From Prinsepia uniflora (Eukaryota; Streptophyta; Magnoliopsida; Rosales; Rosaceae): a stretch of 64,000 bases of DNA. Under the pieces are notes generated by a model that saw nothing but the letters and a program-made list of their open reading frames with translations, ran no database searches and had not been told where the DNA came from. A program made the translations under genes and the position numbers. The stretch spans positions 31,287,742 through 31,351,741 of the forward strand of contig CM064873.1 in the NCBI GenBank assembly GCA_032719365.1, given 5' to 3'. Below are positions 36,700-49,425 of this stretch, one piece after another; positions within the stretch are counted from its first letter, which is position 1; each line of letters opens with the position of its first letter.

Positions 36700-37897
36700 C
36701 TTTTTGTAAAGTACTAATCTACCTGTAGAGATGATTCGGCCTTTTTGGAGCCGTGATTTTTGTTCTTTCGGAGGAAATTAAGCAACCTTGTGAAAGTCGT
36801 CATTCTTCACCAAGAAGTGGTACAATTGCGATAAAGACTAAAGAGTAGTTGTTATTGTTGACTCAGTCTCTCCACGTTTAGTTTTGGAAAGTATTTGTGA
36901 TGCTCAAATTCTGGGTAAATCAAAGCCTGTGTTTTCTAATTTTTTGTTATACAACGGTTTGAAGAAAATTATTTTTGTTTTTTTATACAACGGTTTGAAG
37001 AAAATTATATACGTGTAAGCTTGTATGAGAGTCGAATGTGATAAAATCCATTATAGGTATGGATGAAAAAAATCGGTAATTATCGGCGAAATTTTGCTAA
37101 AATTGATCGGCGGCACGTAAGAGGGGGGAAAGAAATTGAGCGAAATTTCGCCATTTTATCTTTTTTTTAGCTTACATATCTTTCCTGTGATCAAAACGAT
37201 AAAGATGTATTATTAATTTGTAAAAATCGGACGTAAAACGAAGCAGAATTAGTCGGGTGGTGACGTCGGGTCAAAAAACCCGAGTTACAGGCCTGGTTGA
37301 AGGTAGGAGATGACTATTAGTTATTATACTTATACAATTGACGTTGGTTAAAGTTACAAACATACTAGGTGGTTTGTGTAAAATTAATTTTGGGGGTCTT
37401 TGGTTTGAACCCGCTTAAGTTCAATTGCTGCTTTTCATTTTTTTTCCTTTTTCCTTAAGTTCAATTGCTGTTTTTTTTCCCTTTTTTATCCCCCTTTTTT
37501 TCCCAATTTTCAACTAAGTATGGGCTTCTTTTTTGTCCAATTTTAAATACATTCATTCTTCCAATTTTCATCTTTTTTCTTTCTTTCCAATTTTAAATAT
37601 ATTTCAACTTATTTTATCATTCTCTTGCATTGAATTTTTGTATGTTTATTGTTATATTTTTAACTATATTAACATTCAATTATAATAACTCACTTTAATT
37701 TATGTTTATGTTTCAGATTTTATATTATTAGTCATCAGCAGAACCCTATTGTATCATATCATTCATCATATATTTATTATATCAAAGTCATTTTATAATT
37801 TTTATTAGTTCTATATAACCATTAATGGGTACGTAATTTTTGTTATATTTTTAACCATTAATGGGTACGTCAGAGTAGTGGGTAATCATCCCCATTA
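36700..37897. other. Intergenic DNA downstream of EIL with short direct repeats
   Basis: No gene is seen. A 26-bp sequence containing ATACAACGGTTTGAAG occurs at 36947-36972 and 36983-37008, and a TAACCATTAATGGGTACGT direct repeat occurs near 37815 and 37851. Pyrimidine-rich runs fill 37390-37580. Confidence 0.5.
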
Positions 37898-38339
37898 AGG
37901 TGTTTACTAAAAAAAATAATCAAAATATTAATGAGAATAATTTTCATTATTATTGTTTACTAACCATTACCAATTGGAATGAAAATTAATTGATTACTAA
38001 AATGCCCCCTTTTTGTCTTTTTAAATTTCTCCCTCCATTCTCTTGTTTGATCACAAAATTCATTTGGTGAAAAGTTCAATTCTTAAAAAATAAAAAATGT
38101 GTTTTTCTTAATTTTCTGAAAGATTCAATTTATTAAAAAATAAATAAATATTTTTTTACATATAAAGAGATATATTTGAAGTGAAGTGATGGACCAAATT
38201 AATGATTAAGTTAGATTTCATTTATAGCTTAAGAATATAGTGAACCAAAAGAAAAAAGAAGAATAACTTCTTCCATACAGCTAAAGCTTCAGATGTTTGG
38301 AACCCACTACAAGACCAATCGTCCGATTAAACTCATATC

Positions 38340-38740
38340 TCTATGTCTTTCTATACCTTAAATCACTTCAACCTATAATCTGTTGAGTTCTCGGGTACAG
38401 ATTTAAGTGATTTCCAAAAATACTTTTGACATCAACTCATTGCTTTCAAACACTCATGAAAATATTTACTAACTGTTTGTCATGACCTACTAAAATGGCG
38501 TGTTATCACGCGATTCTTATGATGATGTGCAAGAATGTTTAAAAACATTACAACCATCTCCTCTATAGATACATTTCGGGTTTGTCGTCTTCCTTCTTTA
38601 GTGACAACAATTTGAATGGCGTGTTATCACGCGATTTTTATGATGATGTGCAAGAATGTTTAAAAACATTACAACCATCTCCTCTATAGATACATTTCGG
38701 GTTTGTCGTCTTCCTTCTTTAGTGACAACAATTTGAAAAA
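38340..38740 (-). pseudogene. PIF/Harbinger transposase N-terminal fragment
   Basis: Minus-strand translation upstream of 38494 gives strings such as RQTRNVSIEEMVVMF, ILAHHHKNRVI and TVSKYFHECL, and then VPENSTDYR. These match the order of the conserved N-terminal region of plant HARBI1-like transposases. TGA and TAG stops interrupt it, and the catalytic DDE region is not found downstream. In active elements this enzyme cuts and inserts the transposon with a Myb-like partner. The fragment contains the 121-bp tandem duplication, which is not a multiple of three and breaks the frame. Confidence 0.75.
38494..38735. repeat. 121-bp tandem duplication
   Basis: Two head-to-tail units, 38494-38614 and 38615-38735, differ by one base by eye (GATTCTTATG versus GATTTTTATG). 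Such high identity inside a decayed transposase indicates a recent local duplication. Confidence 0.93.
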
Positions 38741-39720
38741 GTCTATGAAATGATTGTTTATCCATTCATAGTTGGGTAATACAGGTAGCTTCATTATGAT
38801 AAACTAGTCCATGCAAGTATTCTACTTATTTCTTAACTATTAAAGTTGAGGGTAGGCTTGGTCGCCGTTTTCGAAAAGTGTGCATAGGCATAACAAGCAG
38901 AGCATATGACACGAATTATTTTAAGGTAGACAATCAATACATTTATAATAACATGTAGTTTCCTCTTAGTAGACAAACTTAGATGAGCCATATATCTACA
39001 TAACATAGAAAAAAACAAACATCAATTTTTCATACAAGAATTAGTCTTCATCAATACAAGAATTTCATCAAATATTAAATTTCTGGGTTTTTATTAATAA
39101 ATCTACTTACAATATACTCCCCCGCCTGCTAGAGTTATATCATTATAATTTCTCTTTAGTCTTTGATTTCTCACTATTTCTTTACTGCACATATCCGAAG
39201 GGGAAATTGCTCACCTACGCAAGCAAGAAACCGCAACAATCTGAAAAGGATATGTCGACAACACACAGTAACCTCAACAGCCCAAAAATAATACGACGAT
39301 ATTAAGCTCACCGTGAAGGAGAGTAGAAGAAGAAAAACAAAGATAATGTACTTACCTTGGAGCGAAAAAAAGCATCTGGATTAGAAAAAGCCTCTGGAGA
39401 ATTCAATAATTGAGTCGTCAAATTATTGAAGTATTTAGAAAACAATATAGTACGCTTAAATTTATTGTGCTTGAATTTTGTAGTTATTGTAAAAGTCATA
39501 AGGCAACTTTGGTAAATAGAAAAATTTAAATAGTCAATGGGAATGATTAACACATCCCCCTAGTTAATCTCATTACCCAAAATGGGTAATGGCATTAAGA
39601 ATTTCATATGTGAGACACTCATTAAAAAAACTTTGAGTTTGCAAGTAAATATAGGAGTACTATGTAATGGAAATGATTCCATTGATTTTTTTTTTCATTA
39701 CCCCTAAGTAAACACCCTCT

Positions 39721-40610
39721 TAATATATAGAAAATGTTTGGAGTATATGTTTGGATAAGAAACTTCAAGTTCCATGAAATTTAGGAAAAGTTAGTTAAAA
39801 TGAGGAATTTCAAAATTTCAAGGAATTTGCAAATGATTAGATATGGGGCATATAATTGAGATTTGTAAGTTCCACTTATGGAGATGTTACTTCGGAAATC
39901 CCTTGTTTAGTGGATTGTTATGCTCATGTGGTTTATGTGCTTTCTTACTTAACTATCTACTTACAATACCCATAGTTTTTTTTTTTTTGGGTTTTTAGTG
40001 TATTTCTTTGCAAGATAGCATAAATTCTATGGAATTTTAAAGTTTCTCATCGAAACATTAAAAGAATTAGAGAGCTTTTAAAAAAAATTATAGTGTTTTT
40101 TTTTACACGACCCATCCCTGATTTCTTGAGACTCAGACTGGTCCAGTTCCCGTATGATAGTTCTTATCATACAATGGAATATCTTAATTATTAATCGAAT
40201 TTCTATCATACAAAATTAATCAAATGATATCTACTCTTGCGGGGTTACCGCCCACATCCAACCTACTCCTCGACAAGTAATGGAATTACTAGTTTAACTA
40301 TATTCGATCTTACTTTTTTCTATAAATTTACCGAGATATACAACATCATTTATATACTAATATAAACCCTTCGTATGTTCCGATTTTATATTTGCACAAC
40401 ATAAATCATAATCCTATAGTAATTAAGGTAATAACGATATCTGTAAATCCTTAGTTAAACACTTTTTCCATATTTCCACAAAACCTTTTAATTATTCATT
40501 ATTTGCCTTGTAAACAAAATGTGACATGAGCATTCTCAATAACCGAGGAGATTCTGCTCCCATCTAATAGTTGAATATAAATAAAACTATTTTTAAAGTA
40601 AAACTGATTA
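39721..40610. other. AT-rich intergenic DNA
   Basis: I see no gene. A possible short LTR-end scrap (ACACGACCCATCC near 40106) is too small to assign. It ends in GATTA, the left duplication of LTR D2. Confidence 0.5.
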
Positions 40611-42304
40611 TGACACACCCCGACCCGAAAAGTCGATCTAAGGCATGATCGAGGCATGCCGGCCAACACCTAGACGATGATGTCCAGATGACGAAGCCAT
40701 TTTAGATTAAGAAGACGTGTCCTAGAGAGTCAAATGAAACCTAACTGGTAGTTACCGATCACATTTCACCCGTTAGCGGAAACTTTAGAGCATGGACAAA
40801 TTTAACTTGATGATCATACACAAAACTTACCTGTCGATACCCGATTGAAACATCAGTTTCACTCCGCGTCCAGGAGTGTGTGTCAGAATAGCCTCCTAAC
40901 TATTCGAAGTACGTGCTCACCGCTGAAATCTGAAGGGTTTAAAAACACATGGGTGAGTGGACCCAGATGTTATTTTAGTGTAAAACCATTCTCAATAAAC
41001 AAATTTTAACCCCTTATTTTGAAATAAAAACCCAAATACTTTATGAACATACTTGCACGTAATATGAATAATTTAATATCAATCAAACTGTAATAGTCTA
41101 AATAAGATGCACATATGAGTCATGAAGAAACCATAAATAAATCTAAATATCAACCCACATCAAATTTCTCTTGAGTCACCTCGAGTCTCATACACGGAAA
41201 TGAACCGTTACCATGAGTCCCATAGAGCTCGGGGACAGGATTGGCGTTTTTTAACTAGTATAGCGAGCAGCGCGGGTGAACGATCTCGTGGAGGACTGGT
41301 CTGTGGCTTACAGAAAGGTACTAGATACCAGCAACTCCTAAGTGGGTTCTAACACAATCTCAATCTCATCAATACCCCGGGGACTCTCATGCAATGCAGT
41401 GTATGACTTGATATATGTAACTATGTACACATACCATATTACCATAGATAAACTTACTTGGATATGCACAATCATTATTCCTCATTGTCATATGTCACGA
41501 ATATCACAAGTACATCGTGCATGCTCAACAAATATAATATCTGTGAACATCGTCAAATGTGCGAGTAGTAAATAATATAAAAATCAGTTTAGGGAAAGGG
41601 GTCCACTCACACTAGTCGGGGAGTTGGATCACCCTAAAAATCAAGCAATCCACAAGCTCCAAACCCAGTCCAACCCTAAGGAGACCATTCATAGGGGTTA
41701 GAATTGCCTTACTTTGATATAAAGGTTTAATCCATCTAGGGCTAATCCAAAATAGATCTTAGAAACACCTAACAAGGGCCTATACAAGTTTAGGGATACC
41801 CGGGACCCTAGAAAACAACGGCCAGATGTTTCTGGGTACGAAACATTGGCTATACGTGGCTTTTTATGGCTGGAAATATATTCAAAACGACCATAAACGA
41901 TCATAAACGATCAGAAATAGTGCCCACGCGTTGCTGTGGGTTGCAAAAAGGTCCCACGTGATGCCACTTGCCGATATGGGCTCGAGAAAGTGGCCTACGC
42001 GCCAACAGAAGCCTTCACATGCCATCCACATGTGGCCACATGCCCTCACGCACCCACACGTGAGGCTACCACGTGCGGTACTATTTCACACACGCAGGCC
42101 ACACGTGCAGGAATATCCCGTTAGACACTATTAGTCAACTATTGACTACTAACCCTACATTGCTGCAGCTTTGTTGGAGACGATGGTCATACCTTCGCAG
42201 CGCCGCTGTCTATGATGCTCAGAATCTGGGCTTTTCACTGGAAAATTCCCAAATGCTGACAAGGCCTTACTCTCTCGATTTTCACTTAAATTTAGTATGA
42301 AAAC

Positions 42305-43026
42305 TGTCACGACCCGGCCCATCTAGCACAATATTGTCCCATTTGGGCCCAGCCTTCACGGTTTTGTTTTCGAGAGTTCACGTGCAACTTTTTAGTAGGT
42401 CATCCATCTTGGGATTGCACCATCCTCAACTGGCTTAACTTTGTAGTTCCCAAGGAATCCAAAGCCAATGAGTTCCCAAAAGGCATTATGTTAAATAGAT
42501 ACGTGCCCACACATATAAGGCACTTCACCTTTCCCTCCCCGAGCGATGTGGGATTGTTCACCGATCTTGCCTTTCCAAGCTCATGGATCTTACTCAATTT
42601 TCTTGCTTCTCATGCTCACGGGTCTTGCTTCTAAGACCAGGTATTACAATCCACCCCCTTGAGGCCCAGCGTCCTCGCTAACACACTTCCGATCGGGGTC
42701 CGGCTCTGATATCATTCTGTCACGACCCGGCGCATCTAGCACAATATTGTTTGCTTTGGGCCCAGCCCTCACGATTTTGTTTTGGGGAGCTCACGTGCAA
42801 CTTCCCAGTAGGTCACCCATCTTGGGATTGCACCAGCCTTAACTCGCTTAACTTTGTAGTTCCCAAGGAATCCAAAGCTAGTGAGTTCCCAAAAGGCCTT
42901 GTGTTAGATAGATACGTGCCCACACATATAAGGCACTTAACCTTTTCCTCCCCGAGTGATGTGGGCTTGTTCACTGATCCTGTCTATCCAAGCTCATGGG
43001 TCTTGCTTCCAAGACCGGGTATTACA
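42305..43026 (-). mobile_element. Cassandra: Cassandra-type TRIM retrotransposon
   Basis: A 722-bp miniature LTR element flanked by a perfect duplication AAAAC (42300-42304 and 43027-43031). The LTRs are 42305-42648 and 42718-43026, starting TGTAATACC and ending GGGTCGTGACA in sense. The interior is only 69 bp and consists of a PBS (sense TGATATCAGAGCC, 42713-42701, initiator tRNA-Met type) and a polypurine tract (sense CAAGGGGGTGGAT), with no coding sequence. Both LTRs contain a 5S-rRNA-like block, which defines the Cassandra family. The block is well kept in the right (5') LTR and eroded in the left. The proteins for its movement must come from another element; see element E. Confidence 0.92.
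42801..42853 (-). promoter_or_regulatory. 5S-rRNA-like pol III promoter in the Cassandra 5' LTR
   Basis: The sense strand shows an A-box-like AGTTAAGCG (42853-42845) and a C-box GATGGGTGACC followed by ACTGGGAAG (42821-42801), 32 nt from box start to box start. That spacing equals plant 5S rRNA genes, whose boxes are AGTTAAGCG and GATGGGTGACCTCCTGGGAAG. Cassandra 5S blocks are known to be recognised by RNA polymerase III. This is not a full 5S gene. Confidence 0.88.
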
Positions 43027-44271
43027 AAAACCATCATTCCATGTCTACTCAACGAGACGAGTCCAGAAATCTAGTCTAAAGAGTTAGAAGCTACCTCCAT
43101 AGTCCCAGAAGTTGAAGGAAACCTCACGGTGGTTCTCCAGTTTCCACAAGACGGCAGTCCTCCGTTCAAGGTCTAAACGAGCACAAATCCTACATGTAAT
43201 TTAAGGATTAACCACGTCATGAAGAGAGGAAATCAATTAACTAACTCAAATTGGGAAACACTTATCTGTGCGGTCGTGAAGTGCATATTTCACGCAACTA
43301 GGGGATTTCCAGCTACCGTTGTCGCTGACCAGACCATCGAATTCCATATGCAAGTAGCTGGTTAGAATACCCTTAAGGAGAAAAATACAATGTTTGAAGT
43401 TAGGGATTGAAAGGGTACCTCGTAAGCCTTCAAATTCATATGGTTCAACAAACGGGTCGTCGGGTCGGACGTCGCCATCACAATTTCGAGCCTCGAAACC
43501 CACATGCAAGCTCAAGATTAGCTTCCCCGTGATGAGACGAACTGGGAAGAGTGATTTAGGGTACGAAGTGCTATCTAGTACAAGCCTTAGTTCCTTGGAT
43601 CGTTTTCGGGTCTCGATTAGGGTCTGCATCATTGCCATCGTCATCGCAACCTTCACGGATCTCGAAATTGTGGTCACGTTGCTCTCAGGGACACTTCGAT
43701 GAGGTTGGGTTCATGGTGGAGATTCGATTTGTGTTTTCTTTTAAGAGACCAGGCGAGTGCATGTATATCAATTTGAATGGGGGCTATGAGGTTAGGGATT
43801 GTCGAAGTGTGCGTTTTAAGCAGTAGTCCATTCTCAGACTAAATGGAATCCCATTTGGGGCCAATAATGTGGGCCTGATTCATTTGGGCTCCAGCTTATG
43901 AGTTGGCCAAGGGAGCATGTATAAAAAGGTTCAGTTACAAAGGGAAATCTTTTCTTGCCCTTGAATTGGGTCTGAGCTAATCCAACATGAACTTACCTCT
44001 TAATTGGGTTAGATAATTGATGCTACAAGGCTTAGGTACACACCAAGTTGTTTAGGATATTGGACTATGGGTTTAATTAATTTGTTTAAAAATGCCAAAA
44101 ATTTAATACATATGTTATGGGCTTGGGCCCCACAATAGTGACTCGTATGGCCTAGCCCGATTAAGCTAACCCAATGGAAGGTCAAGCAAAAACCCGGATG
44201 GTGAAATAAAGGTAGAATGGTAAATTTTATATTTTAGATTTCTAAATTTCGGTACGGGTCGTAACAGATTA

Positions 44272-44372
44272 AGATAACGAGTTTAACACTGTCAGAAAAA
44301 GGATATTTACAACTATTCGCAGGGCATAAGTATTACTATTAAGTACAACTCAAAAAGGGGTTCAACCCTACC
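44272..44372. other. Short unique spacer
   Basis: About 100 bp between solo LTR D2 and LTR H2 with no recognisable content. Confidence 0.5.
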
Positions 44373-46172
44373 TGCCACGACCCGACCTGTAATCGTAGGA
44401 TTACATGGAGATTATCGAGACTAATCGGGATTAGTCAAGGTGAAATGACAATTTTGCCCATAGAAGGGGAAAATATTGAATTTTGACCTGGGATGTTATT
44501 TGCATGTTGACCAAGGTTTATTGCATAGATCAAGCGATTACGATAACATCGATAGGCCGTACGTCAAATTTAGACGTCGAATGATGATTTTACGGATCAC
44601 AGAAGGTTATGCGCAATTTTTACAGTGCACAAATTTCAAGAAAAGTGGAATTTTGTTTGTTTGTTAGTGGGACCCAAAATATCTATATTGGGTCCGTAGG
44701 ATGAGTGACAAGTGTCACCTACCCTATGGCCCTCACCTTTACACCATTCAAACATCTCACTCTCTCATTTTAACACACACCCGAAACCCACCCCATCATT
44801 TCTTAACATCATATTCTTCAGTCTGGCACTTGTCACTTGAGGCTGTGAGGGTCCAGAGAGATGGTCGTAGACGGTGAAGCTTAGGAAGATGCTTGAGAAA
44901 CTCGAAAAATAGGTAAAACCATGACCCGAAAGCTTGGATTATTGGGTCTTGGATTTGAGACAATGTAACCCTATTTTCATGATCACTTTCATCGTCCGTG
45001 AGTTCTTGGAAGTGCATAGGGCTAAGAAACAGGCAAGCTTAGACGATGGAGTGCACTTGGGTGGAGGTTCAAACTTTGGCTGTGAGGATTTCATCTTGGC
45101 CAGTTAATTTCAGGTATGTTTTCATGATTTTAAGCTTGTAAATCAATTTATGGGTTCGAGTAGAGACGAATGGTAAAAAAACAGAGCGTTTTGGTTAAGT
45201 TTTAGCGAAGATAGGACTGGGTTGGCATTCGGGTCGAATGACCCGTTACAGAGGTTCAGGTCGACTCGGCCAGAGGTTGACGACGATGATGTGGTATGCC
45301 ACGTCATCTTGTTAGGACACGTGACAGACTAGGGTTCGTGCCACGTGGTAAGTTGTCAGAGACTTTCAGTGCTGACGTGCTAGATTTTGATGTCAATAGA
45401 CACGTGGCACGTATCAAATAGTGACACGTGGCGCCTATCGGGTGGTGCCATGTGGCAGTTGATAGACATTGTCAGGATTCTGGTTGTCAGCGTTGACCTG
45501 TGTTGACCATTGACCAAACTTTGAACAGCGCGTGTGGGTGAGTGGGTATGAATTTTGAGGTCAAGCCAATCTTGTTCGAAAGATTTCGACATTCTAAATC
45601 CAATTGTGGTGGTTTCAGTTCCATCAGAGATCATTTGGTTGTTGTTTTGAAGGTTTTTCTCCTCAAGAAGCATGTTCAGGACTTTTGTTCCGGGGTTTAT
45701 GCGGGTTTGTTGTATGGACTTATATGGATTGTTAGTGACCCTTGTGTATGACTTTGACAGACCAGACGTTCTGGAGGATTCAAATTGGCTTACGGCTCGT
45801 GTTTCAGCAAACGACGGTATGTGTGAGTGGAATTTCTTTCCCTAAACTATTAAGCATGCATACTTACATGATTTAAATGGTTTTCTATGTGAATTTGGTG
45901 ATATTTGAGTAATTGGGATTTTATATAAATTTTGGGTGCTTTTATGAATATTTTGTTGCACATTTTACCAAGTTTGATTAAATGGTGGTTTTGGGTTGAG
46001 GCCCGAAATATGGAATTATGGTTGGAATTGTTATTGATATAGACATGCAGTTCCTCGGTATTTGTGATGATTGTGGATTTGACTTGTGGTATCGAGATGT
46101 GACGTGTATGTGTTAGTGGTATGGATACTATGAGTGATGACTTGTGATAGTAAGTTTTGATGTGAACACGTG
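44373..46172 (+). mobile_element. LTR H2, cut by element F
   Basis: Begins TGCCACGACCCGACCTG and matches LTR H1 in order, including the GTGACAAGTGTCAC palindrome near 44703, the repeated CACGTGGC words (45300-45450), and the GTGTGAGTGG leader. It stops at 46172 where element F begins. The remainder would lie beyond F and outside the window. Confidence 0.75.
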
Positions 46173-46365
46173 TGACACGACCCATCCCAATCCCCGAGGG
46201 ATTAACGCGGGATGTGACATGCTCCCGTCTAACCCACGTGTAACACGATGGGCCGGATCATCCAACCCACGTGGACCATGAAGGCCAGACAAGGGATAAC
46301 CCAAACCTTAGCCCACTCGGGCTTCTAGAGTGCGGTAGGATAAGTGGCGGAGTGTGATGTCTCGG

Positions 46366-49300
46366 TGTAATGACCCGTCCCGAGTATCGGGATTGAATAT
46401 TAATTAATTATGGTTTAGAATGACTAATCGGGGATTAGTTGAGTGAAATCGGACAAATTGTGCAAAATGACCGTTTTTCCCCTAGCGTGGGCAAAATTTT
46501 GACTTTTAGTTCGGGAGGTCAAACGGACTTTGACCAATGACTGTGACATAGTTCGGGACGTAACGAGTTCATAGACAGGTGGCACGTTCAATTCCGACAT
46601 TCGAGGAGAAAGTTATGGCGTTCGGAAGCTAAGGGGTATTTTGGTAAATTGGTAAAAAGGGGGGCAAATGTTGAGTTTTGACCCGGGAAGTCCAATGGAC
46701 GAGGGCTAAGGACCATTACGTAGGTCTCGTCGATACGAATCCAACGACAGGTGGCATGCCGAAATCGGAGATTCGACGACGAAGTTATGGTCACGGAAAG
46801 GGACTCGATTAACCGAACAAACCGAGATTAAAATATTATTTTATTATGAATAGTACCCGGTGACTGAACACACCTGGATGAGTGACAAGTGTCACTCATC
46901 CCTTAAATTGGGGCTTAAAACCTGATCCATGTTTTGGGGAAAACATGGTCATTGTGTTTTATTATTATTAATTACACTTAATCATTTTAATCTCCATTAA
47001 ACATCTTCTTTGTCTTCAAACCGTGCACAAAATTGGGAATCAGATTGGAGAGAGTTGGCTGCCTTCTTTAACTGGTTTTGAGGGGGAAATCGAGTGCTTG
47101 ATGAGGCTAACTCAGCTGGGCAAACACGAGGGACAGAGAGAGGCTGGAGAGTGAGAATTGAATTTGTGAATTTTGGGAGGGAAAATTCGAATGTTGAGAA
47201 TTAAGCCGTGAGGATCAAAATTGAAGCTTCATTTAGCTTCCTGAGGTTGTGACGAGTTGTTTCAGATAAAAAACAAAGAGAATTGAGGTCCATTTGAGGT
47301 AGAACTGAAGGACTGAGGTTACTGAAATTTCGAGCTTGAGTCGTGGGATTTGAGGCTTGGATTGATGCAATTGAGTTAGGGAAAGAGTTTAACGGAGTCC
47401 ATTGAAGCTTCTGGTTGCATCAATTGAAGGAAATTGTGTGACATTGAAGGACTTCGAATGATGAACTGGGTTCGAATGTTCTTCGAATAATCACCTTTTA
47501 TCGTGAGGTTTGAGGTAAGGTCGATTGTAACTAAGTTCACATATCCCTAATTAAAACTAATTCGATGCTAATGGCCGTTTGAATTACTGAAAACGGTGTA
47601 GAATTGACGGACATTGAACCGGGTCGTCTCGCGGGCAAAAGGGACCCGTTTATCAGACAAACGGGTGAGGACGATGGTTACTGTAGCAGGCGCGAGGGTT
47701 TCACGCGCAGCCACTCATGGCGGCTTGTAAGGGCGCGTACGGCCTAGTTTCAAGGAGTTGTGATTTCCATAATTTACGAAAAAACGTGCAGCTCGGAAAC
47801 GGACCGTTTTGGACGATGTGTGTGAGTGGAATTTTGTTTTCTAACCGTGATGCATGCATATATCATTTTAAATGCTTTACTATGTGATTTTATATGCTTT
47901 GGCATGATTGATGTTTCAATCCGGTGATTTCTCGATTTTATGGATTATTATATTATTGTATTTGGCACGATTTTTGAGAAATTATGAATTTGGTTAAAAA
48001 TGACGTTTGGACTCGGGTTATGAGTCCGGTATTGAATTTGATTGAAAGTAATGTTTGGACTCGGATTATGAGTCATGGATTGAAAAACGATGTTGTGACT
48101 CGGGAGTGAGTCAAGGGTCAATTTCGTGGATTTACGTGAAAATGGCAACGGAGGTTGCAACGCATGGATTTGCGTGAAAAGGATATTTTGGGCGTGAGAA
48201 CCCAAGTGTATAGTGATTTTGACTCGGATTTGGAGTCACTTGTGAATTTGATGAAATTTATGATTTTTGTGATTCATTGATTATTTTAATCAGTCTTTCG
48301 GGCACATTTTACGAGGAATGTGCAAATGATGTTTTGGGCTAGGCCCGGAGTTAAAAAGATTTCTAAAATGATATTTTGACTTAATTGGTGAGTCAATGAT
48401 GATTTCTGGATTATTTTATTAGTTTAAAATGTGATTTTAAAGGTTTACGTGTAAATGGTAATTTGGGCTTGAGACCCAGTCGGGAATGATCTTGACTTTG
48501 TATGAAGACAAGATTTGATTGAAATGTTTTGGGATGTAATTCCCGAGATGGTTTTCATTGTGATTGTGAAATTCCCAGACGGTCGGAGCTTGGGGGGATT
48601 ACCCAGACGACCGGAGCTTGGGGGATGTGATTGTAGGATCGGGAGTTGATCCTTTGGTAGTCAGCTTCTCGGATGTGACTGAGCTTGGATGTACCACTCG
48701 GATGGGTCTGAGCCTGGGGATGTGTTCGCCCAGATGTGACTGAGCTCAAGGGTTGAGCCCAGAGGTGTCTGTTCCCGAGAGAGTGGCTGGATATTGGCCT
48801 ACGCGTAGTGCCGCACTTGTGAGTAGTGCAGATGTGATTGTGTGATAGTTTGTGCACTTGTGAGTAGTGCGGATTGATTGGATCGATATATTTATTGTGC
48901 ACTTGTGATTAGTGATGATTGATGTTGTTTGTGATGACGTACTGGTATTGAGTACGGGTTTTTGGTCTTTGTAGCCAGGTGATTATGTTTTCACATGTTT
49001 TGGCCCGAGAGCCGGGATTTGACGTTTTATAATATGAACTGATCTGGTGAACATGAGTTTTACGGACCATGGGAAAATATGTTTTGATTTTATCGGTCCA
49101 CTGTTCATACTTGAATGATTTCATACTATTACTCATGTTTTACGATATGCATGCAAGTTTGTGAAAACTGGAGGGTAAGAATATGTTTGGCAAATGTTTT
49201 TATCAGAGGTCATTTTTGTCCACTCACACCTTTTCTGTTTTGTGACCCTCCTGGCCGTGGTACGACGTTCGGGACTGATCGTGAGGCAATGGCAGCAGCA

Positions 49301-49425
49301 GAAATCAGCGCAAACATCCCTTGTCTGGCAAACACTGAAGGGTAGTTTCAGACCTTTGGTTGACTTGTCAGACGGGAGCAGGACCGGGCACGGTTTTTGA
49401 CGTCCAGTTGGGACGGGTCCTGTCA
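46366..49425 (+). mobile_element. Solo LTR I inside LTR F1
   Basis: A 3,060-bp LTR starting TGTAATGACCCGTCCCGAG and ending GGGACGGGTCCTGTCA, flanked by a perfect duplication CTCGG (46361-46365 and 49426-49430). It has a perfect palindrome at 46876-46901, two CAGGTGGCA modules (46555-46615 and 46730-46795), the GC-rich module near 47683-47740, and a run of GACTC...GAGTC units from 48007 to 48240. Confidence 0.92.
46876..46901. promoter_or_regulatory. Perfect 12-bp-arm palindrome in LTR I
   Basis: GGATGAGTGACA, centre AG, TGTCACTCATCC. It is the cleanest copy of a palindrome found at the equivalent place in LTRs G, H1, H2, F1 and F2. Confidence 0.8.

Larger units (their letters stand above)
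37898..39720 (-). mobile_element. Degraded PIF/Harbinger-like DNA transposon
   Basis: The termini form short inverted repeats: GGTGTTTACTAA at 37899 on the left, and AGTAAACACCC at about 39707-39717 on the right. Both ends are bounded by TTAA/TAA, fitting the 3-bp TWA duplications of PIF/Harbinger elements. The interior carries a Harbinger transposase fragment on the minus strand (38340-38740). At about 1.8 kb it is shorter than autonomous elements, so it is a deleted, non-autonomous copy. The inverted repeat match is short and imperfect. Confidence 0.6.
40611..44266 (-). mobile_element. Solo LTR D2, host of the Cassandra insertion
   Basis: A minus-orientation solo LTR with plus-strand ends TGACACACCCCGACCC (40611) and GGGTCGTAACA (44266), flanked by a perfect duplication GATTA (40606-40610 and 44267-44271). 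Excluding the Cassandra insertion it is about 2.9 kb. Its CCACACG/CACGTG-rich block (about 41925-42115) and the following part match LTR D1. ORFs of up to 143 codons here have no family features. Confidence 0.88.

Noticed and set aside
43246..43677. 143-codon minus-strand ORF in LTR D2
   Set aside because: No domain, and it lies inside a solo LTR; a chance frame.
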